Shown: in pieces, positions 30,707 to 44,455 of the stretch
Position numbering within the stretch: the stretch's first letter is position 1
How the letters are laid out: each line of letters begins with the position of its first letter
NCBI GenBank assembly: GCA_032717465.1
Contig: CM064665.1
Coordinates: 25,196,588-25,260,587 of the forward strand
Direction of reading: 5' to 3'
Length of the DNA: 64,000 nucleotides
From: Coenobita brevimanus
Taxonomy: Eukaryota > Arthropoda > Malacostraca > Decapoda > Coenobitidae
The notes under the pieces: generated by a model
Database searches by the model: none
What the model was told of the DNA's origin: nothing
What the model saw: only the letters and a program-made list of their open reading frames with translations
Position numbers and translations under genes: made by a program

Positions 30707-30811
30707 TTAAGTAACCACATTTTCTTGCACTGACGTTGCATATGTATTACCTAGGGCAAGAGAATTTACCTTTATAACAATATTTACCTCAGTATTAAAA
30801 ATTTTGTATAT

Positions 30812-30812
<1 letters not shown>

Positions 30813-30856
<44 letters not shown>
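30813..30856. repeat. (AC)n microsatellite
   Basis: About 22 AC units. Confidence 0.95.
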
Positions 30857-30859
<3 letters not shown>

Positions 30860-31636
30860 TCAATTTAGTATCAAAACATGTTGGAAGGTAGGTCTCTTGT
30901 TAAACGGGTGGAAGTTAACACATTTTGCCCAGGATTGCACGTTATATTTCAGCTCGTAACACAGCCTACTATGTTTGAGCAGAATAGGGCAACGATCAAG
31001 GTTACGGGGCAAACACAATATGACTTGGCCCTTTGACCTTGATTTTAACCTATTGTTCTGAGAATTAGTCAGCTTCATGATGGGCTACCCCTCAACACCT
31101 CCACGAAATTTTATAATCAAGTAACAATTCTTCGCTGTCACAAGGTCGCAACTATTCTCAAGGCCGCCGTGAGAATAGTTCCGGGCCAAAGGGTGAAGTT
31201 ACACTTGATGAACGAATGTAAACACGCAGAAGGGAATGTAGGTACTGAAAATTTAAGGCCAATCTGGCGAGTATAATTGAACCAGAACGAGCTTAGATGA
31301 ATGTTCCAATGGGTGCCGGAACATCATCTTTTCCTTCAGTACTCCAAGGATAATAATAACGGTCTGCGCAACTACCTTCTCTTCCCATGACACTATGGTA
31401 GTATGTGAGTGATTGCAGAGGGGATTTTGTATATTTTTAGTGGCTTCGGAGATCCGTAACGCCTCTTCCTTTGGAACTTATTCTGCACTTCTTGGTATAA
31501 TCTTGTAGGCAACTGGTGCAAAACCATCTTGTCATTGCTTTTTTTGTTTTTATGGAGGAAACAATCTTACAGGCTTTTTGCCTTTGGTTCCTTCTTCCTT
31601 GCGTAAAAAAGGACAGAGATGTATGTAATATACAGG
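30857..31636. other. unassigned sequence before LTR element 3
   Basis: No gene recognised. A MITE-arm-like stretch (complement of AAGAGGCGTTACGGA) is near 31446-31485. Confidence 0.4.
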
Positions 31637-32230
31637 TGTTGAGAAGCAGGAGTGCTAGCTAGGTGGTAGTGGAAAATTCCAGATAGTTCACACATTTTTA
31701 GTTGTTAGTTAGAGGTACCAGGTAGCCTGCCGCTGTGAATGGAGGTATTTTGTAAAGTTATGCATTAATTTTTATTTTTTTCTCTCCCTATAATGTTTTA
31801 TTTGGATGGTTGTTAAATTATGTACCACTCATATTTTTTCAGTTTGTATGCTAAAGCATTTCCTGCCACATAATGTAAGAAAACTCTGGAATATTTTGGA
31901 TGACCCCGACTTGGAACTGTTGCTGCTAGGAGTATCTAGAACGTCCGAGAATGTTATAAAAGGATGGGGGAGAGAATAGAGGAGTGAGTTTACTTGTGGC
32001 CTCGTGAAGTTGGTGTGGCCCTGGCACTTGTGAAATTAGTTAAGCAGATAGTGTAATCACTTGGATAACAAAGATTACGAACGTAAGAAGCCTGTGTTAT
32101 TACGACGCCTGAGTTGATCTTGTGTACATGTAAAGGCTGACCCTTCGAGGAACAATTCACTGGGTGATGTCCTTCCTATAGTGAAGTATTGATGTTGGAG
32201 CCTGTGGCAGTGTGGGATGAGGACGTTACA
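31637..32230 (+). repeat. 5' LTR of element 3
   Basis: About 594 bp. Well diverged from the 3' LTR, so an old insertion. Boundaries are approximate to a few bases. Confidence 0.65.
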
Positions 32231-32344
32231 AGTTGTCAGGAGCTGGGATAGAAAAGTGCTGTAGTGAGGCAAATCTTCGACATAGAGCCAGAAGGTGTAC
32301 AGACAAGAAGGTGAAATTGGCAGGAGGTGCCGTCTCTGGGTGCA

Positions 32345-33720
32345 ATTATGAAGTTACTGCAAGCACAAAACGAACTACAAGCACAGAGTGAAGAACAGAA
32401 AGAACGACATGAACGGCTTGAAGAGGCATTGTAGGAACAACAGGAGTTACAACTGGTCATGCAGGAACAACTAGACACATTCAGAGGGGAACTAAAGGAA
32501 GAACAGCAACAGTTGAAGGAAAAAGTATATGCTGAAGTACAGCAGCAGAAGTGTGAGGTAAGCAATAACGTGATGGAGTGCAGACAGCATATAGATGACC
32601 AGTTGAAGATAATTAGTGGGAGAATTATTGAGATTGTAGAGAAATCTTGCACTGTTGAGCCTCAGGTTAGTGTACAGGGAACATATGTAAAATATGGACA
32701 GTGTGTGGTGAATCTTGATGAATCACAAGCATCTGAAGGTAGCAATATGGGGCTGAGAGATTAGATCGTAGAAGTTTTGAGTCCAACACTAAATTATAAT
32801 TCCCAGTTTTTAGTCCTGAAGCCAGTGAAGTGCATGGCTATAATGAGGGTCCTGTTAAAAAGAAACCTCAGGAATTTGATGGTAAAATTTCTTTGGAAGC
32901 TCCCGTGTGCAAGTTGAGTTTCTTGAAGATCAGAATGGTTGGGATGATAGGCAGAGGGCAATGCAGCTTGCAATTATCCTCAAGGGTGCTGCAATGGAGA
33001 TTCTTGGTCTGCTGTCACTGGAGGAGAGGAACAATTATCACTCCTTAGTAGAAGTGTTAGAACAGATACAGGACCATGTGCCAGACTGAGGTTTACAGAG
33101 GGAGATTGTGGAACCATGTACAGGCTCAAGGCGAATCCCTTTAGCAGCTTGCTCATGAGCTGGAGAGTATGGCACACAAGGGATACCCTGAAGCAGCACC
33201 TAACGTGCTGGCTGTTCTTCTGAGGGATTAGGTCATTGATGCCTTTGACAGTGTGGAGTTGAAAGTGCAAGTGAAGCAGGCACAACCCAAATGCAGGCAA
33301 GAAACACTAGCCAGGCCTCTGGAATTCGAATCTTACGTCAGGTCCAGTACATTCAGTTTATAGGCAGGACGTAGTGCGAGGTTCAAGGTAAGAAAGGGAC
33401 AGGTACATGAAGTGGAGTAATTTGATGTAAGTTGCTGGAATTGTGAGATGCCACGACATAGGTAAGAGGAATGTTACAAGTGGAAGAGGGAACAGAGGAT
33501 TAGAGGAGGTTGCTGGTTCTGTGAGAAGCCAGGACACAAGAAGGAGAATTGTTGCAAATGGAAGAAGGAGCAAGTACAGAAAAGTGCAGGTTAACCTACA
33601 ATTGCAACATAAGAGTATTGGACATGTGGTGAGGTGGGACATTTCAGTTTTGATTTTTCAAAGAAGAAAAAGGAGGATAAGAAGCAGGCTGGAGAGGACA
33701 AGAAAAAAGTGGAAAATTAG
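32345..33720 (+). pseudogene. gag of element 3, broken
   Basis: The first part (32345-32760) encodes a Q/E-rich coiled coil. The next (32870-33090) is a capsid-like EFDGKISLEA ... LGLLSLEERNNY region typical of gypsy gag. Zinc-knuckle-like CWFCEKPGHKKENC and CGEVGHFSFDF motifs follow near 33510-33655. Several frames and stops. Confidence 0.65.
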
Positions 33721-33889
33721 TACAGGCTTGTGTTAAGGGATAACAACCAGCCGGTTTTACCCAAGTAGCCCCACCACCAAGAAAATGGAAGAGAACTTTG
33801 ACTGACAATGTGCAAGCAGATGGAAGAATATACAGCAGGTGCAAGCAGACGGAAGAGTATACAGTGAGTGCAAGCAGACGGAAGAATAT

Positions 33890-36800
33890 ACAGCGAGAGG
33901 TGTTCCCTGGTGATTGATTCAGCCTCAGAACAAGCTTTTGTGAGGCCTGATGTGTTATGTCATCGGTATCTGCCTGAGTCATCAGAACAACTGTGTGTCG
34001 ATCAGGGCACCACACTGAACTAAGGGGACCCTTGAATGTCTGGACTGAAGTGGCAGGGCAAGAAGCGATGCTTCTAATCTACGTGGCCAACATGGAGGGT
34101 CCTTGCCTTCCTGGTCTGGGCTGTCTGATGTCCATGGGATGTGAGCTGGATTTCTGCTCCAAGAACCTCAAGATCTGAGGAAAGTCGGATTCCGTCATGG
34201 CAGTGAAACACACTAGTTCTGGTGGCAAGGTGAGGGCACTGCACACTACAATGATACACCAAGATCAAAGCTGTTGCTCCAGTGTAAGGTAAGTGGCTCT
34301 TTTGTCAGCTGTCTAGGAGTGGTGCAGCCTGATGGACGGTGCAAGACGAAGGCTGGAGTGATGGTGGGGAGGATTTGGTGGAAACAGGTGCAGGTGAAGT
34401 GCCAGCTGTGATGGCCAATTTCTCCCATGAGACAGAGATCAACGAGGGAAAAATAGAGGGACTGTGCTGGGCAGTGGACCCTGAGTGGCATCAGTGGAAG
34501 GCCTGGAAAAGGAGTGTGGTCAAAGAAGAAGGAAATCTGCCAGACCACTTACACGACCTGATTTCAAGGAGTTGCCAGTGTCTGGAAGACTCACAAGTGC
34601 TGCAACTAAGGGCTCTGCTAATGAAGTTTGCTGATGTCTTTTCCACCTGAGACTTAAACCTGGGATGCACAGATTTGGTGGAGCAGTGTATCAACACCGG
34701 AGATCACCGCCTGCTTAAACAATCTGCGTGGAGGATGGCACCAGCTCAATGGCAAGAAATGTAGAGGGTGATGGAGAATCTTCAGTAAACGAGTGATGGA
34801 GAAGTCCAGAGGTCCTTTGGCATCAGTGGTTGTTTTGGTAAGGAATAAGGATGGCTTATTGAGATGCTGTGTGGATTATTGAGCCCTAAATGAAGTGACA
34901 GTGAAGGATGCATACCTCTTGCCAAGAACTGATGACACACTGGATCCTCTGTCAGATGCCAAGTGGTTCCTCACCCTAGACATGAAATCAGGATATCACC
35001 AGGTCCAGGTTATAGAAAATGACAAGGAGATAACAGTCTTTTCATATGGGTGGAGTTTATGGCAGTTCAGAATGATGCCATCTGGCCCGTCTATTGCCCC
35101 AACTACTTTTGAGAGCCTCATGGATAGAGTACTGGAAGGTCTGTTCTGGCAGACAACTCTCGTCAATCTTGATGATGTGACTGTGTGGACAGACTTTCAA
35201 ACAGGAATTAGAGGGGCTGTCGGAAGTGTCAACAGGATCTGAGCAGCGCATCTCAAGCTGAACCCTAAGAAGTGCTTCTTGTTCCAGAAGGAAATGAAGT
35301 AAATGGGACACAAAGTAGTCAAGGTCAGCATCCATCCTGATCCGGAGAAGGTGGCAGCTATGAAAAACATGCGGGTTCCAACTTGTGTGAAGAAGCTATG
35401 GAGTTTCCTGGGTTTGTGTACCTACTACTGGCGTTATGTCAAGCATTTGCAATGATGGGTGCATGTCTGCTCAAGTTGTTAGGAAAGAGGCAGAAGTTTA
35501 CATGGACTGCAGTGACTCAGAAGGCCTTCAATGAACTCAAGCATGCATTGGCAAGCTCTCCAGCGTTGCTGTACCCAGATCAGAGTCAGTCATTCATCCT
35601 GGAATGTGATACTAGTGACCAAGGTATTGGTGAGGTCCTGTCGTAGAAGAAGGATGACAAAGAGTATGTGGTGGCGGATTACAGCAAAAAGCTCAGCCCA
35701 CCCAAGCGGAATATTGTGTGACCCATAAAAAGCTTTTGGCAGCGATGAAGAGCCTTGATTTCTTCCATCTCTACTTGTATGGGTCCTATTTCTCCAACAG
35801 GCAGACCATGCAGGGCTGAAGTGGCTGAAGACATTACAGAATCTGGAAGGTCAATTAGCATGCTGGCTTGGGAAGCTAGACTAGCGCAACTGTGAGGTGC
35901 AGCACTATCCTGGGCAGGTACATGGCAATGCTGACAACCTGAGTTGTTGGCCTTATGATCCAGATTGCAAACAGTGTAGTATGAATGAAGATCATAGCAA
36001 GAAATGCAGCCGTACTGCAGTGACAGAGCCAGCATCAGATGAAGAAGATCTAAAAAGAACACAGATGGAGGATGTAGATTTACAACCAGTGCTAGAGTAG
36101 CTGCAGTGGAGTACAGTATGACCATCTTGGGAAGGAATTTCCAGGATCAACCCTGCAACTAAGAGCTACTGCAGTCAATGGAACCTTCTTCGTTTGAACA
36201 ACTGACTACTGGAGCATCAGTGGGAGACACCTGATGGCCTCAACAAGTAATGGTAACTGGCTGTTCCAAAGAAAATGAGGTCCGAGATCTTGGATGAGTC
36301 CCATGACCAGATCACTAGTGGGCACCTGGAAGTGAAGAAAACTCAAACTCGACTGTGACAGAGGTTCTACTGGATCGGCTTGCATCAGGACGTTGAAGAG
36401 TGGTGAGAGACCTGTGATATATGCTGTACCAAGAAGGTACCCAACAAACGTTGTTGCACCCCTCTCCTGCTGTACCAAGTGGGTGCACCAATGAAAAGTT
36501 GCAGTGGTCACTGCTGGTCCTCTGCCAGTTACTGAAAGAGGAAACCAGTATATACAGTACTGTATGTGTTGCCATAGACTACTTCACAAAGTGGCCAGAA
36601 GCCTATGTAATACCTGATCAAAAGGCTGCGACTGTTGCTCAGGTGTTGGTTGACCAGTTTTTCTGTTGTTTTGGGATGCCACAAGAACTGCATTCAGACC
36701 AGGGTGAAGCTTCTAGTCTGCTGTGATCCGTGAGTGCTGTAAGTTACTGGGGATCAAGAAGACCAGCCCGACCACACTAAGGCCAGAGTCAAATGGGATG

Positions 36801-37350
36801 GTGGAGAAATTCAATTGGACCCTGGGACAAGAACTGGCCAAGTACTGTGTACAGAGACAAACGGAATGGGATCAGAAATTACCTGCGTTGCTGATGGCAC
36901 ATCAGTCTGCATTCCATGAGTCGACCAGCTACACCACTGCAAAATTGACGCTGGGCCATGAGTTACATTAACCCATTGACTTGTTAATGGGAGGACAACC
37001 TGGTGAAGAGCTACCTACAGACATCTCCAGCTATGTGAAGCATCTTCATGAAAGGCTGGCTGAGGTACATCATCAAGTGTGAGAAGCTCTAAAGTTTTCA
37101 GCTGAAGTGATGAAGTGCAAGTATAATGCCAAGGCAAGTGAGGTGGGCTTCATGAATGGTGACAGAGTTTGGCTGTACAACCTTTGGTGGAAGAAGGGAC
37201 GGTCGCTGAAGCTGCAGAGCCCGTGGGATGGGCCCTGCACTGTGATGGACCACCTGTCGGATGTAATGTACCGGATTCAGGAAGGCAGGAAATCTCGCCC
37301 ACAGGTGGTACACATTAATTGTCTGTGGCAGTACCATGGGCCAGGACAGT
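33890..37350 (+). pseudogene. pol of element 3 (PR-RT-RH-INT), broken
   Basis: DSASEQAF (protease-like) near 33915; RT blocks DAYLLPRTDDTLD, FLTLDMKSGYHQV, RMMPSGPSIAPTTF and NLDDVTVW (34905-35195; the last takes the place of the YxDD box). FILECDTSDQGIGEVLS (RNase H) is at 35590-35640. Integrase blocks GHLEVKKT (36320), VAIDYFTKWPEAY (36570-36610) and LHSDQG (36688-36706) follow. RT precedes integrase, the normal gypsy order. Many stops; inactive. Confidence 0.8.
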
Positions 37351-37657
37351 AAATCTGGGATGTCCCCAAAGAATCATTTACTCCCGTAGCTGATGATGTT
37401 GAGGAGGACCTAGAAGCCGAAATACAAGAGGATGGTGACAGTTCCCTGTGGGAAGAAGTGACTCAGTGAAAGGACAAAGTCATTCCAAGAGGAGTGGATG
37501 TGTGGACGAGCAGGGACGTCAATGGAAGTGGCATAGAAGACCTAATAAGTTGACAGAGTATTTTGCGTATAATTTCTTGTTTCACTTGGATTAAGGAGTA
37601 AGATTGTTTACATTGTTCAGTATTGTCAGCACAACATAAGGACTAGGGAGGGGGTAG

Positions 37658-38375
37658 TGTTGATGAGGAGGATTTACTAGTTACGTAGTACTGGAGGGTT
37701 CCCAGTGGTTCTCATAGTTTCTGTTACATGTCAGAGTTGTCAGTTAGCCTGCCCTTGTGAGCGAAGTTATTTTGTAAAGTTATACATTAACTTTATCCTC
37801 TTTATCCTCATTTTCTCTATACTATTTTTATTTATGTGATTATTGAATTATGTAATTTTACTGTTTGTATGCTATTGAATTTAGAGTGTTATGCAGTGTA
37901 AGACAACTCTGGATATTTGGAGTGTCTCCTAGTTGGTAACTGTTGCTTCTCCGAGAATGTAATAGATCATTCTAGTCTATAGGAAGCTGATATAAGGATG
38001 GGGAAGGGACTAGAGGAGTTCTCAGTAGTAGTTTGAGTTTAGGTCAGTGTCAGTGCAGTTAGTGATGATTGTATACCTCTGGTACTTGTGAAAACAGTGA
38101 AGTGTAGTTGGCAAGCATTAAATGTAATTATTTAATGCTGTGTCAGTGTAGTTAGTGCAGAATGTATAGCTCTGGTACTTGTGAAAACAGTGAAGTGTAG
38201 CTGGCAAGCATTAAATATAATTATTTGGGAAATTCAGACACCAAACTTAAAGAGCCAGTGCTTATTTCCAACGCCTGAGCTGATCTCTGCTGTTGTAGAC
38301 CGAAAAGCTGACTCTAAGTCCTATACTGAACTACTGCTGTTGGAGCCTATGGCAGTGTGGAACACAGAGGTAACA
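37658..38375 (+). repeat. 3' LTR of element 3, with internal duplication
   Basis: About 718 bp, preceded by a purine run GGGAGGGGGTAG. About 85 bp containing CTCTGGTACTTGTGAAAACA and GGCAAGCATTAAAT is tandemly duplicated (about 38050-38225); the 5' LTR has only one copy. Confidence 0.7.
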
Positions 38376-38985
38376 GCCGTATACTGACGAGGTAATAATG
38401 CCTAATCATCAGTCCGATAACCCCGTCAGCTTATGTCAAGAGACTTCAAATAGTATAGCACAGGTAGTAAAATAAGGTCTGAGAATCTTACGATTTTTTC
38501 CAAAATTGATCTAGTGATGCGGCGGGAGAGGGAGCGGTAGTATTCAAATGCGGTTAGGATGCTTGCTAACATCTTTCCCAGTTTATTTGATTCTGGTCCG
38601 TAACTATAGTCTTCTTGGCTGTTCATGCGATCTGTCGACATTCAGAAGATATAAGAAGCAAGACGGAAGGCATTGATGGTTAGTCTGGATAATAAATCGT
38701 TAAAGAAGAGGTGCTACGGAGCCTCCTTACCCAACGAGAATACGGACCGGTATATAGCCCGTCAATACCCGCCAGTCACACTTCTTATATCAGCCCCAGT
38801 TTACGTCATAGCTACGACACAGGTTAGGACCCTGCAGAAATATACCAAAAGTAATAAAGTAACAAATAATAATAGGCTAGAATCGTTATCAGTTCACTAC
38901 CTCTTTACCACCTAAGTACCTCTTCAATATCGCTTCATTATCGCCACAGGGAAGTTCAAAGCAGCCCAAAACCTACGTAAATCAC

Positions 38986-39312
38986 CTTTGTATAAAAATA
39001 CTGTGGGAAAAATAACCAAAACATATACTGTCTGTATGAAAGTAAACACTGTGGGAATAATAACCAATGTATTTATATCATCTGCCTAAAAATAAGCATT
39101 GCGGGGAAAATAACCAAAACATATATATCGTCTGTATGAAAATAAATACTGTGGGAAAATTACCCAATTTATTTATATCGCCTGTATAAAAATAGTGAAA
39201 AAAACAAACAAAATATTTATATGGTCTCTATAAAAATAAATGTTATGGAAAAATAACCAAAACATTTACATCATCAACATTGTGGAAAAAATAACCAAAC
39301 TATGTATATAAC
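38986..39312. repeat. Degenerate ~55-60-bp tandem repeat
   Basis: About five to six units of the pattern ACTGTGGGAAAAATAACCAAAACAT, then TATATCGTCTGTATGAAAATAA, with gradual divergence. Confidence 0.75.
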
Positions 39313-40691
39313 AGTTATTTTATTCATGAATATCGGTAACCACTTTAAAAGGACTGATGGCTGGGTACGAAAAGGCAATGTACGACAAATGTTCACATAT
39401 ATGGAATTGGTTCTAAAAATAAACTGCATGAAAATGGAAATGAGATCATGTCAGATGTATAAGTACAGGTAAGTGGATAAAGTAGACATTTGTGATAAGA
39501 AAGTAAAAATAGAATAAAAAAGTGATAACAGACGTTCATTTCAATTTCATGTTCTGGTAGTAGGACCTCTTCTGCAGTATGTTTCATTTTCTATGCAATA
39601 TGAATACATAGAGATTACTTACGATTAGGTGGAATGAAGGTAGAATTCGACCACTCAGGTTAACTGCAAGCTGCAGAGTGTGGTGGTGGTGGTGGAGATA
39701 ATTAATGCATTGTACACATGCACACATGTGTTCGTGCTTGACAGCTGGCGCTTGGCCGCGTCCGACGCTGGCTAGTTGTGGCAGACTTTTACTCCCACAC
39801 TCACTCTTTTCATCGTTTTTATGCTCAGGAAATTTAATTCTCACTTTTCTTCGTAAGTACAATTTGTTTACAGCTGCATACAGCATAGAGGCACTTATGA
39901 TTACAGGAGCACTTTACACTGATGATAATCACTCATTTTGATAACTTATTACTTGCTTGAGCACTCGTAAATACGTTGACTACTTACTATAAGTTTGTGG
40001 ATATGTAGGAGACAAGTTATATCAATCTGGTATAGAAAAGGAGGGAATGAATATATAAATTGAGCAGTGGTTGAGGAAAAACGTAAACACTTTTGACAGT
40101 TCTCGCCATCCATTGTCCACAAGTGCCGGTGATGACGTCAGTTACCATGACAACAATCGGTTGGTTCTATAACAAACACAGCGGCTTTTACAACACCGTC
40201 TCTTGTTTCTTTCCTTTCGGACTTTCGGAGGTCGGAAATTAACACATAAATGCGAAAACCACTATAAATATGATCTTATAATTATAAACCTCTTATTCTA
40301 GTGGTATGATATTAGGGAGTTAATGCTAGCATCAAAGAATGTCTACAAAACCAGGGTGTCTTGAATTTGTTAGGTTTGGCTGCAAACTTTTCTTAATGCC
40401 TTTTCGTTATTCTAGAAAAAATTTTCAGTGTATCATTGCTGGCAGAAATAATGTTACTTTATGCAGTCTTTTTTCTGGCTTGCAAAGCTGAAGTCGGTCA
40501 ATATACTGTACTGTATCATCAGTTAAGAAATACTGAAGCAGAACACCAGAATTCAGTAAAGATAAATGTTTTAGAAATATAGAACAAGTGCTCAAATAAC
40601 CATGAATCCATCAGACAATGTATAGTGCCAATTATCTTTTCAACCTTTTTGTTAATCTGTTTTTTTTCTACAGTACATTATGTGCACTGGG

Positions 40692-40733
<42 letters not shown>
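40692..40733. repeat. (AC)n microsatellite
   Basis: About 21 AC units. Confidence 0.95.
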
Positions 40734-40737
<4 letters not shown>

Positions 40738-42754
40738 GTCAATTTAAGGTTCATTTCCCATTACTTCAGACAGTATAGGTAAGTTCAAGTGGGTTTTGTT
40801 CACAGGCAGAGCTACAGTCAGTGTTTTGCTTGCAGTCTGTGTTAGTCCAAGGCCAAAATCTGATTTGGTTAGGTTAGGTCCAGCGGTATTCTGGATGAAT
40901 CAGCTGGGGTGATTTAGTGTGGTTAAGCTTGATTGAGTGTTGGCTGTATTATGATGAATGATTGCTTAAGTCAGAGCTATTATTAGTACTGTACTTTACT
41001 GCAGAAGGTATAAAATTTTTGCACAGTTCTACAGTACAAAAAAAAAAAAAAAAAACTGAGACGTGCTGGTGTTTAATGTATTTAAATATTTTACTCTTTC
41101 ATGCACAAATTGTTTTCTGTTTTCTATGCCCTGACAAGAAAATCTGTTCATTTATCACAACTGTACTAATAACAGAAGTCGTCTCCAAAACACTGTATCA
41201 TGCATTGTTGGTTTAATAATATTTTTTATACCATTTGTTTTGTTAGACACAAGTTCCCTCTTAGCATTATTTAAAATCTACCTGAAGGATAATTTCAGAC
41301 TAAAGCACGGTTGACAGGTTGAACATACTAGAACCTGCTTCAAGCTTACTGACCATGTCTATTCATCTGTACTGTAGAAGTTTCAGTATTTCTTTTTGTC
41401 TTCTGGCTTTATCAAGCAGATCAGTTAACTTTCTTATCGCCTCTAAAATGACAGCCGCTTCATACTGATATGAAGTAGGAGTTTTGTCGGTTCTGTTGGC
41501 GATACGAAACAGTAAACCATTTTACTGTGTATTAACCCATTTTGCTTTGATGCTATGGGACAAACTGCATCACCTGCTGTCTGTTCAGAACCAGCACGCG
41601 GTTTCCATTATTACGTGACCTCACACTTTGGTTCGGCAATACATTTCAACCTCGCTCCTTGTATGGCTGCGATATTCATCTCTACTATCAGTATTCAGTA
41701 TCACTGTTCTTCAGTGTATACATTATTTTCAGAACCACAACACACGTATTTAACAAACTTTTCCGGAATTTGAGGCGAGGGAGAATGAGAGACATGGAGG
41801 AACTAGGGGGAAGAACGTGTAACCCCACGCAGCTTATTCGTGCATTGGGTTGGGGGGTCGCTTTGATACAGTTGTGGTCGGAGTCGACCAGGGTTGCCAA
41901 CAAACAGTGATGCCAGACCGTGGTAGGTTGCCATTGAAAACCGCGGCATATACTTGACAAGTAGTCCAAACGTTTTATTTCTTAAAATCTGTTCTTGGAT
42001 CCCCCCATTGACAGTAAAAATGGTGGAATATATATATCTACTGGATCTTAGATCCCCCAAGGCCTGTGTAAGCCTATCAACCCTTTAGTGTATAAATATT
42101 AATATAAGTTCCAGGTGCTTAATTTTTTAAACATAATGTAATTCATGCTGGAATCGAAATCATGTAAATGAACTACGATAATTTTTATTCCACAGAAACT
42201 TCAATATAGTCATTAAACGCCAAAGTTTTCCACAGTTTTACACTGTAAACTGAAAAATATACTGTATATTTTATTATACTTTGAAGAAAAAAGAGAGAAA
42301 AAAAAAGAGTACACGAGAAGAGACCATGTCTTCTAATATATAATCATAATAATGAATCCATTACTGGCATCGCGGTCTGACTTAAAATGTAGCCCAAAAT
42401 GAGGCACGTAATTGCATTTTTTAAAGCCGCGTCACCCTGTTGCGCGCGGTGTTGGCAATACTGGAGTTGGCAGGGAAGGAGCGATTGCCACACCCCGAGA
42501 AGTTATAATCCAAATAAGGGAAACAAAAGTTAGATCGAGGCTGATAGTAGTTTTCCTCTGTCGGATTCTGAGGCTAGATCAACCAAATCGAATAAAACTA
42601 GCCATATCTAACTAACGTACTCTAATCGAGCAAAACTATCCTAACTAGCCTACGAGAAGGGTATAACTGCCTAACTGTACCAATACTCAACTATAATTCA
42701 TTCATTTTAAGTACGCTAAAATTTTCGACCTAGGGCAGTTTATATTCCTTAATT

Positions 42755-43045
42755 CCGTGGCAGAATGAGACCATACTGCGGCTCTACATCCTTCCCAGAG
42801 TACTTCTTCGTGACTTGCATCATACTGGAGCGTTAAACCATTGTCACAGCTCAGAATTCAAGCGGGAGAGACAACAACATTTCTCCCATGTTCTGCTCAC
42901 GTTGATTTGGCGTAAAATTGCCGTCTTTACATTTTGAAACAGTAGGTTAACACTAGACTATGATGCTAGTCGCGGAGAAGTACGATGGAATGTAGAGCCA
43001 TGATATTGTTTTTGCTATTGAGCTACGTGAAATGGCTGTAAGAGG
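42755..43045. mobile_element. Foldback MITE, third copy
   Basis: The left arm (CTCTACATCCTT, TACTTCTTCGTGACTTGCATC, CATTGTCACAGCTC at 42780-42852) is inverted at 42935-43005 (ACACTAGACTATGATGCTAGT, GAGAAGTACGATGGAATGTAGAG). Same family as 16240-16800. No coding capacity. Confidence 0.6.
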
Positions 43046-44100
43046 ACGAAATTCTAGTTAAAGTGAATGAATGAATAAATGTGTGCATGTGCGTGTGCAT
43101 GTGTTTAGTGTAGTGTAGTGTAATGAAGGAGGTTAATGAGCGCTATCTTTACTACAACCAGCTAAAAACAAAAATCTCTCTCCTTGGCAGAATGCAATCT
43201 TTTGGAAGGTGCATGAACAATGGAAGAATTGGTAGAAAAGCATCATCATCCGGACCTCCTTTCCCACCTTAGGAGTAGCAATGTCCAGACAGCCCAAATT
43301 TGCCCAATCCAATGGGCCACGCTTCCATTCATTCATCATTCAAGTCCCCGGAATCCTGGCTCTATATGATACGCTAAAAACATTCACCACGTTCCATAGC
43401 TTCACATAAACGTATCCAACAGAATCAAATAATAGATAAAAATGAGACAAAATAAGAGTAACAAGAAAAATGATAGTAAAAGGAGAAGAAAATAATAGTA
43501 AGGTAAATGAAAAATTACTGAGAAAAATAAGAGAAAAAGTGAAAATAACAATAAAATAATAGCAAAATTAAGAGTACAATCAGAGATAAAATGAATAAAA
43601 ATAAGAGCAAAATAAGAAAATGCGGAAGTAAGAGAAAAAGAGTGAAAGATTTAACTATGTTGAAGAGACTGGAAAAAAAAAATCATGAAACACACAAAAG
43701 GCTTTAACGGTTTATCATCAAACCAAAATATTGTTGTTGTTTTTTACCGTATTAATAGTGTCAGTGGCAGGGGCAGATCTAGAACGAAGTAGAAATGGGG
43801 GGGGGGGCAGGCACATCACCACCACCTTCCGCCGTGCCGACAAGTGTACAATGTGGATGTGACCTTAGTGTGAGGTTATTACTGCCCTAAGAATAATTTT
43901 ATACACAGGACACACTAATACAAAAATTATATACAGGAATAATAGACAATAAAGATAGGTTCGGGATTCCAGAGGCTTGAATGGTGAGTGGATGAGTGTG
44001 TGGCCCATTTCATTCATTATAATTGGCACACTTTTCTTTTTTTCTCTCTCTCTCTCTCTGGACTCTGCTTTACCCTCCATTCTTAGTTGGGATGGTGATG
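43046..44100. other. unassigned sequence with purine-rich low complexity
   Basis: 43430-43650 is degenerate A-rich (AAATAAGAGTAA-like). A short G-run is at 43798-43807 and a (CT)n at 44041-44059. No gene seen. Confidence 0.5.
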
Positions 44101-44136
44101 ATGATGATGAATTTTCACCTCAAAGTATATAGACGT

Positions 44137-44452
44137 AAGATTGGAGAGTTGTGGTGTGGATGTGGATGTGATAGGAAGCGTTAGGAGGAATACACTGAGG
44201 TGGTTTGGCCATGTGGAGAGGATGGAAGGTGAAAGACTGACGAAGAGAGTGTATGTGAGTGAGGTGGAGGGAGGAAGAGGGAGGGGGAGGCCGAGGATGA
44301 GATGGAGGGATGGGGTGGAGAGGTATATAAGAGAGGGAGGTGTGAGTTGGAAGAGGGGCAGTGAAATGGCGGGGGACAGGGCGACGTGGAGGCGATTTGT
44401 TTGTGGCCACCCCGAACGGGATTGAGGCGTCTGGCAATAGATAGATAGATAG
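44137..44452 (+). mobile_element. 5'-truncated RTE LINE 3' end
   Basis: Matches the last about 310 bp of the RTE LINE at 46090-49279. It encodes VDVDVIGSVRRNTLRWFGHVERM and the GRGRGRPRMRWRDGVERY tail, stops at TGA, and ends GGCGTCTGGCAATAGATAGATAGA, the family's (TAGA)n tail. 5' truncation is typical of LINE retroposition. Confidence 0.9.
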
Positions 44453-44455
44453 AAG

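Larger units (their letters stand above)
31637..38375 (+). mobile_element. Decayed Ty3/gypsy LTR retrotransposon with conventional order
   Basis: LTR-like ends (31637-32230 and 37658-38375) share TGTTGAxxAG at the start, TATAAGGATGGGG near the middle, and GTTGGAGCCTxTGGCAGTGTGG with GTTACA/GTAACA at the end. Internally: coiled gag (32330-33090), zinc knuckles (33490-33670), protease-like (33900-34000), RT (34790-35240), RNase H (35480-35800), integrase (36200-36970), then a chromatin/C-terminal region. There are many stops and frameshifts. No clear target duplication. It is unrelated in order to the Gmr1-like pair. Confidence 0.85.
38376..42750. other. mostly unassigned intergenic sequence
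   Basis: About 4.4 kb without a supported gene. It holds a MITE arm (about 38688-38760), the tandem array at 38986-39312, (GTG)n near 39680, (AC)n at 40692-40733 and poly-A at 41037-41055. Short open frames have no recognisable domains. Confidence 0.5.

Noticed and set aside
31637..38375. Element 3 as a member of the Gmr1-like group
   Set aside because: RT and RNase H clearly precede integrase, and the gag and LTR ends differ.
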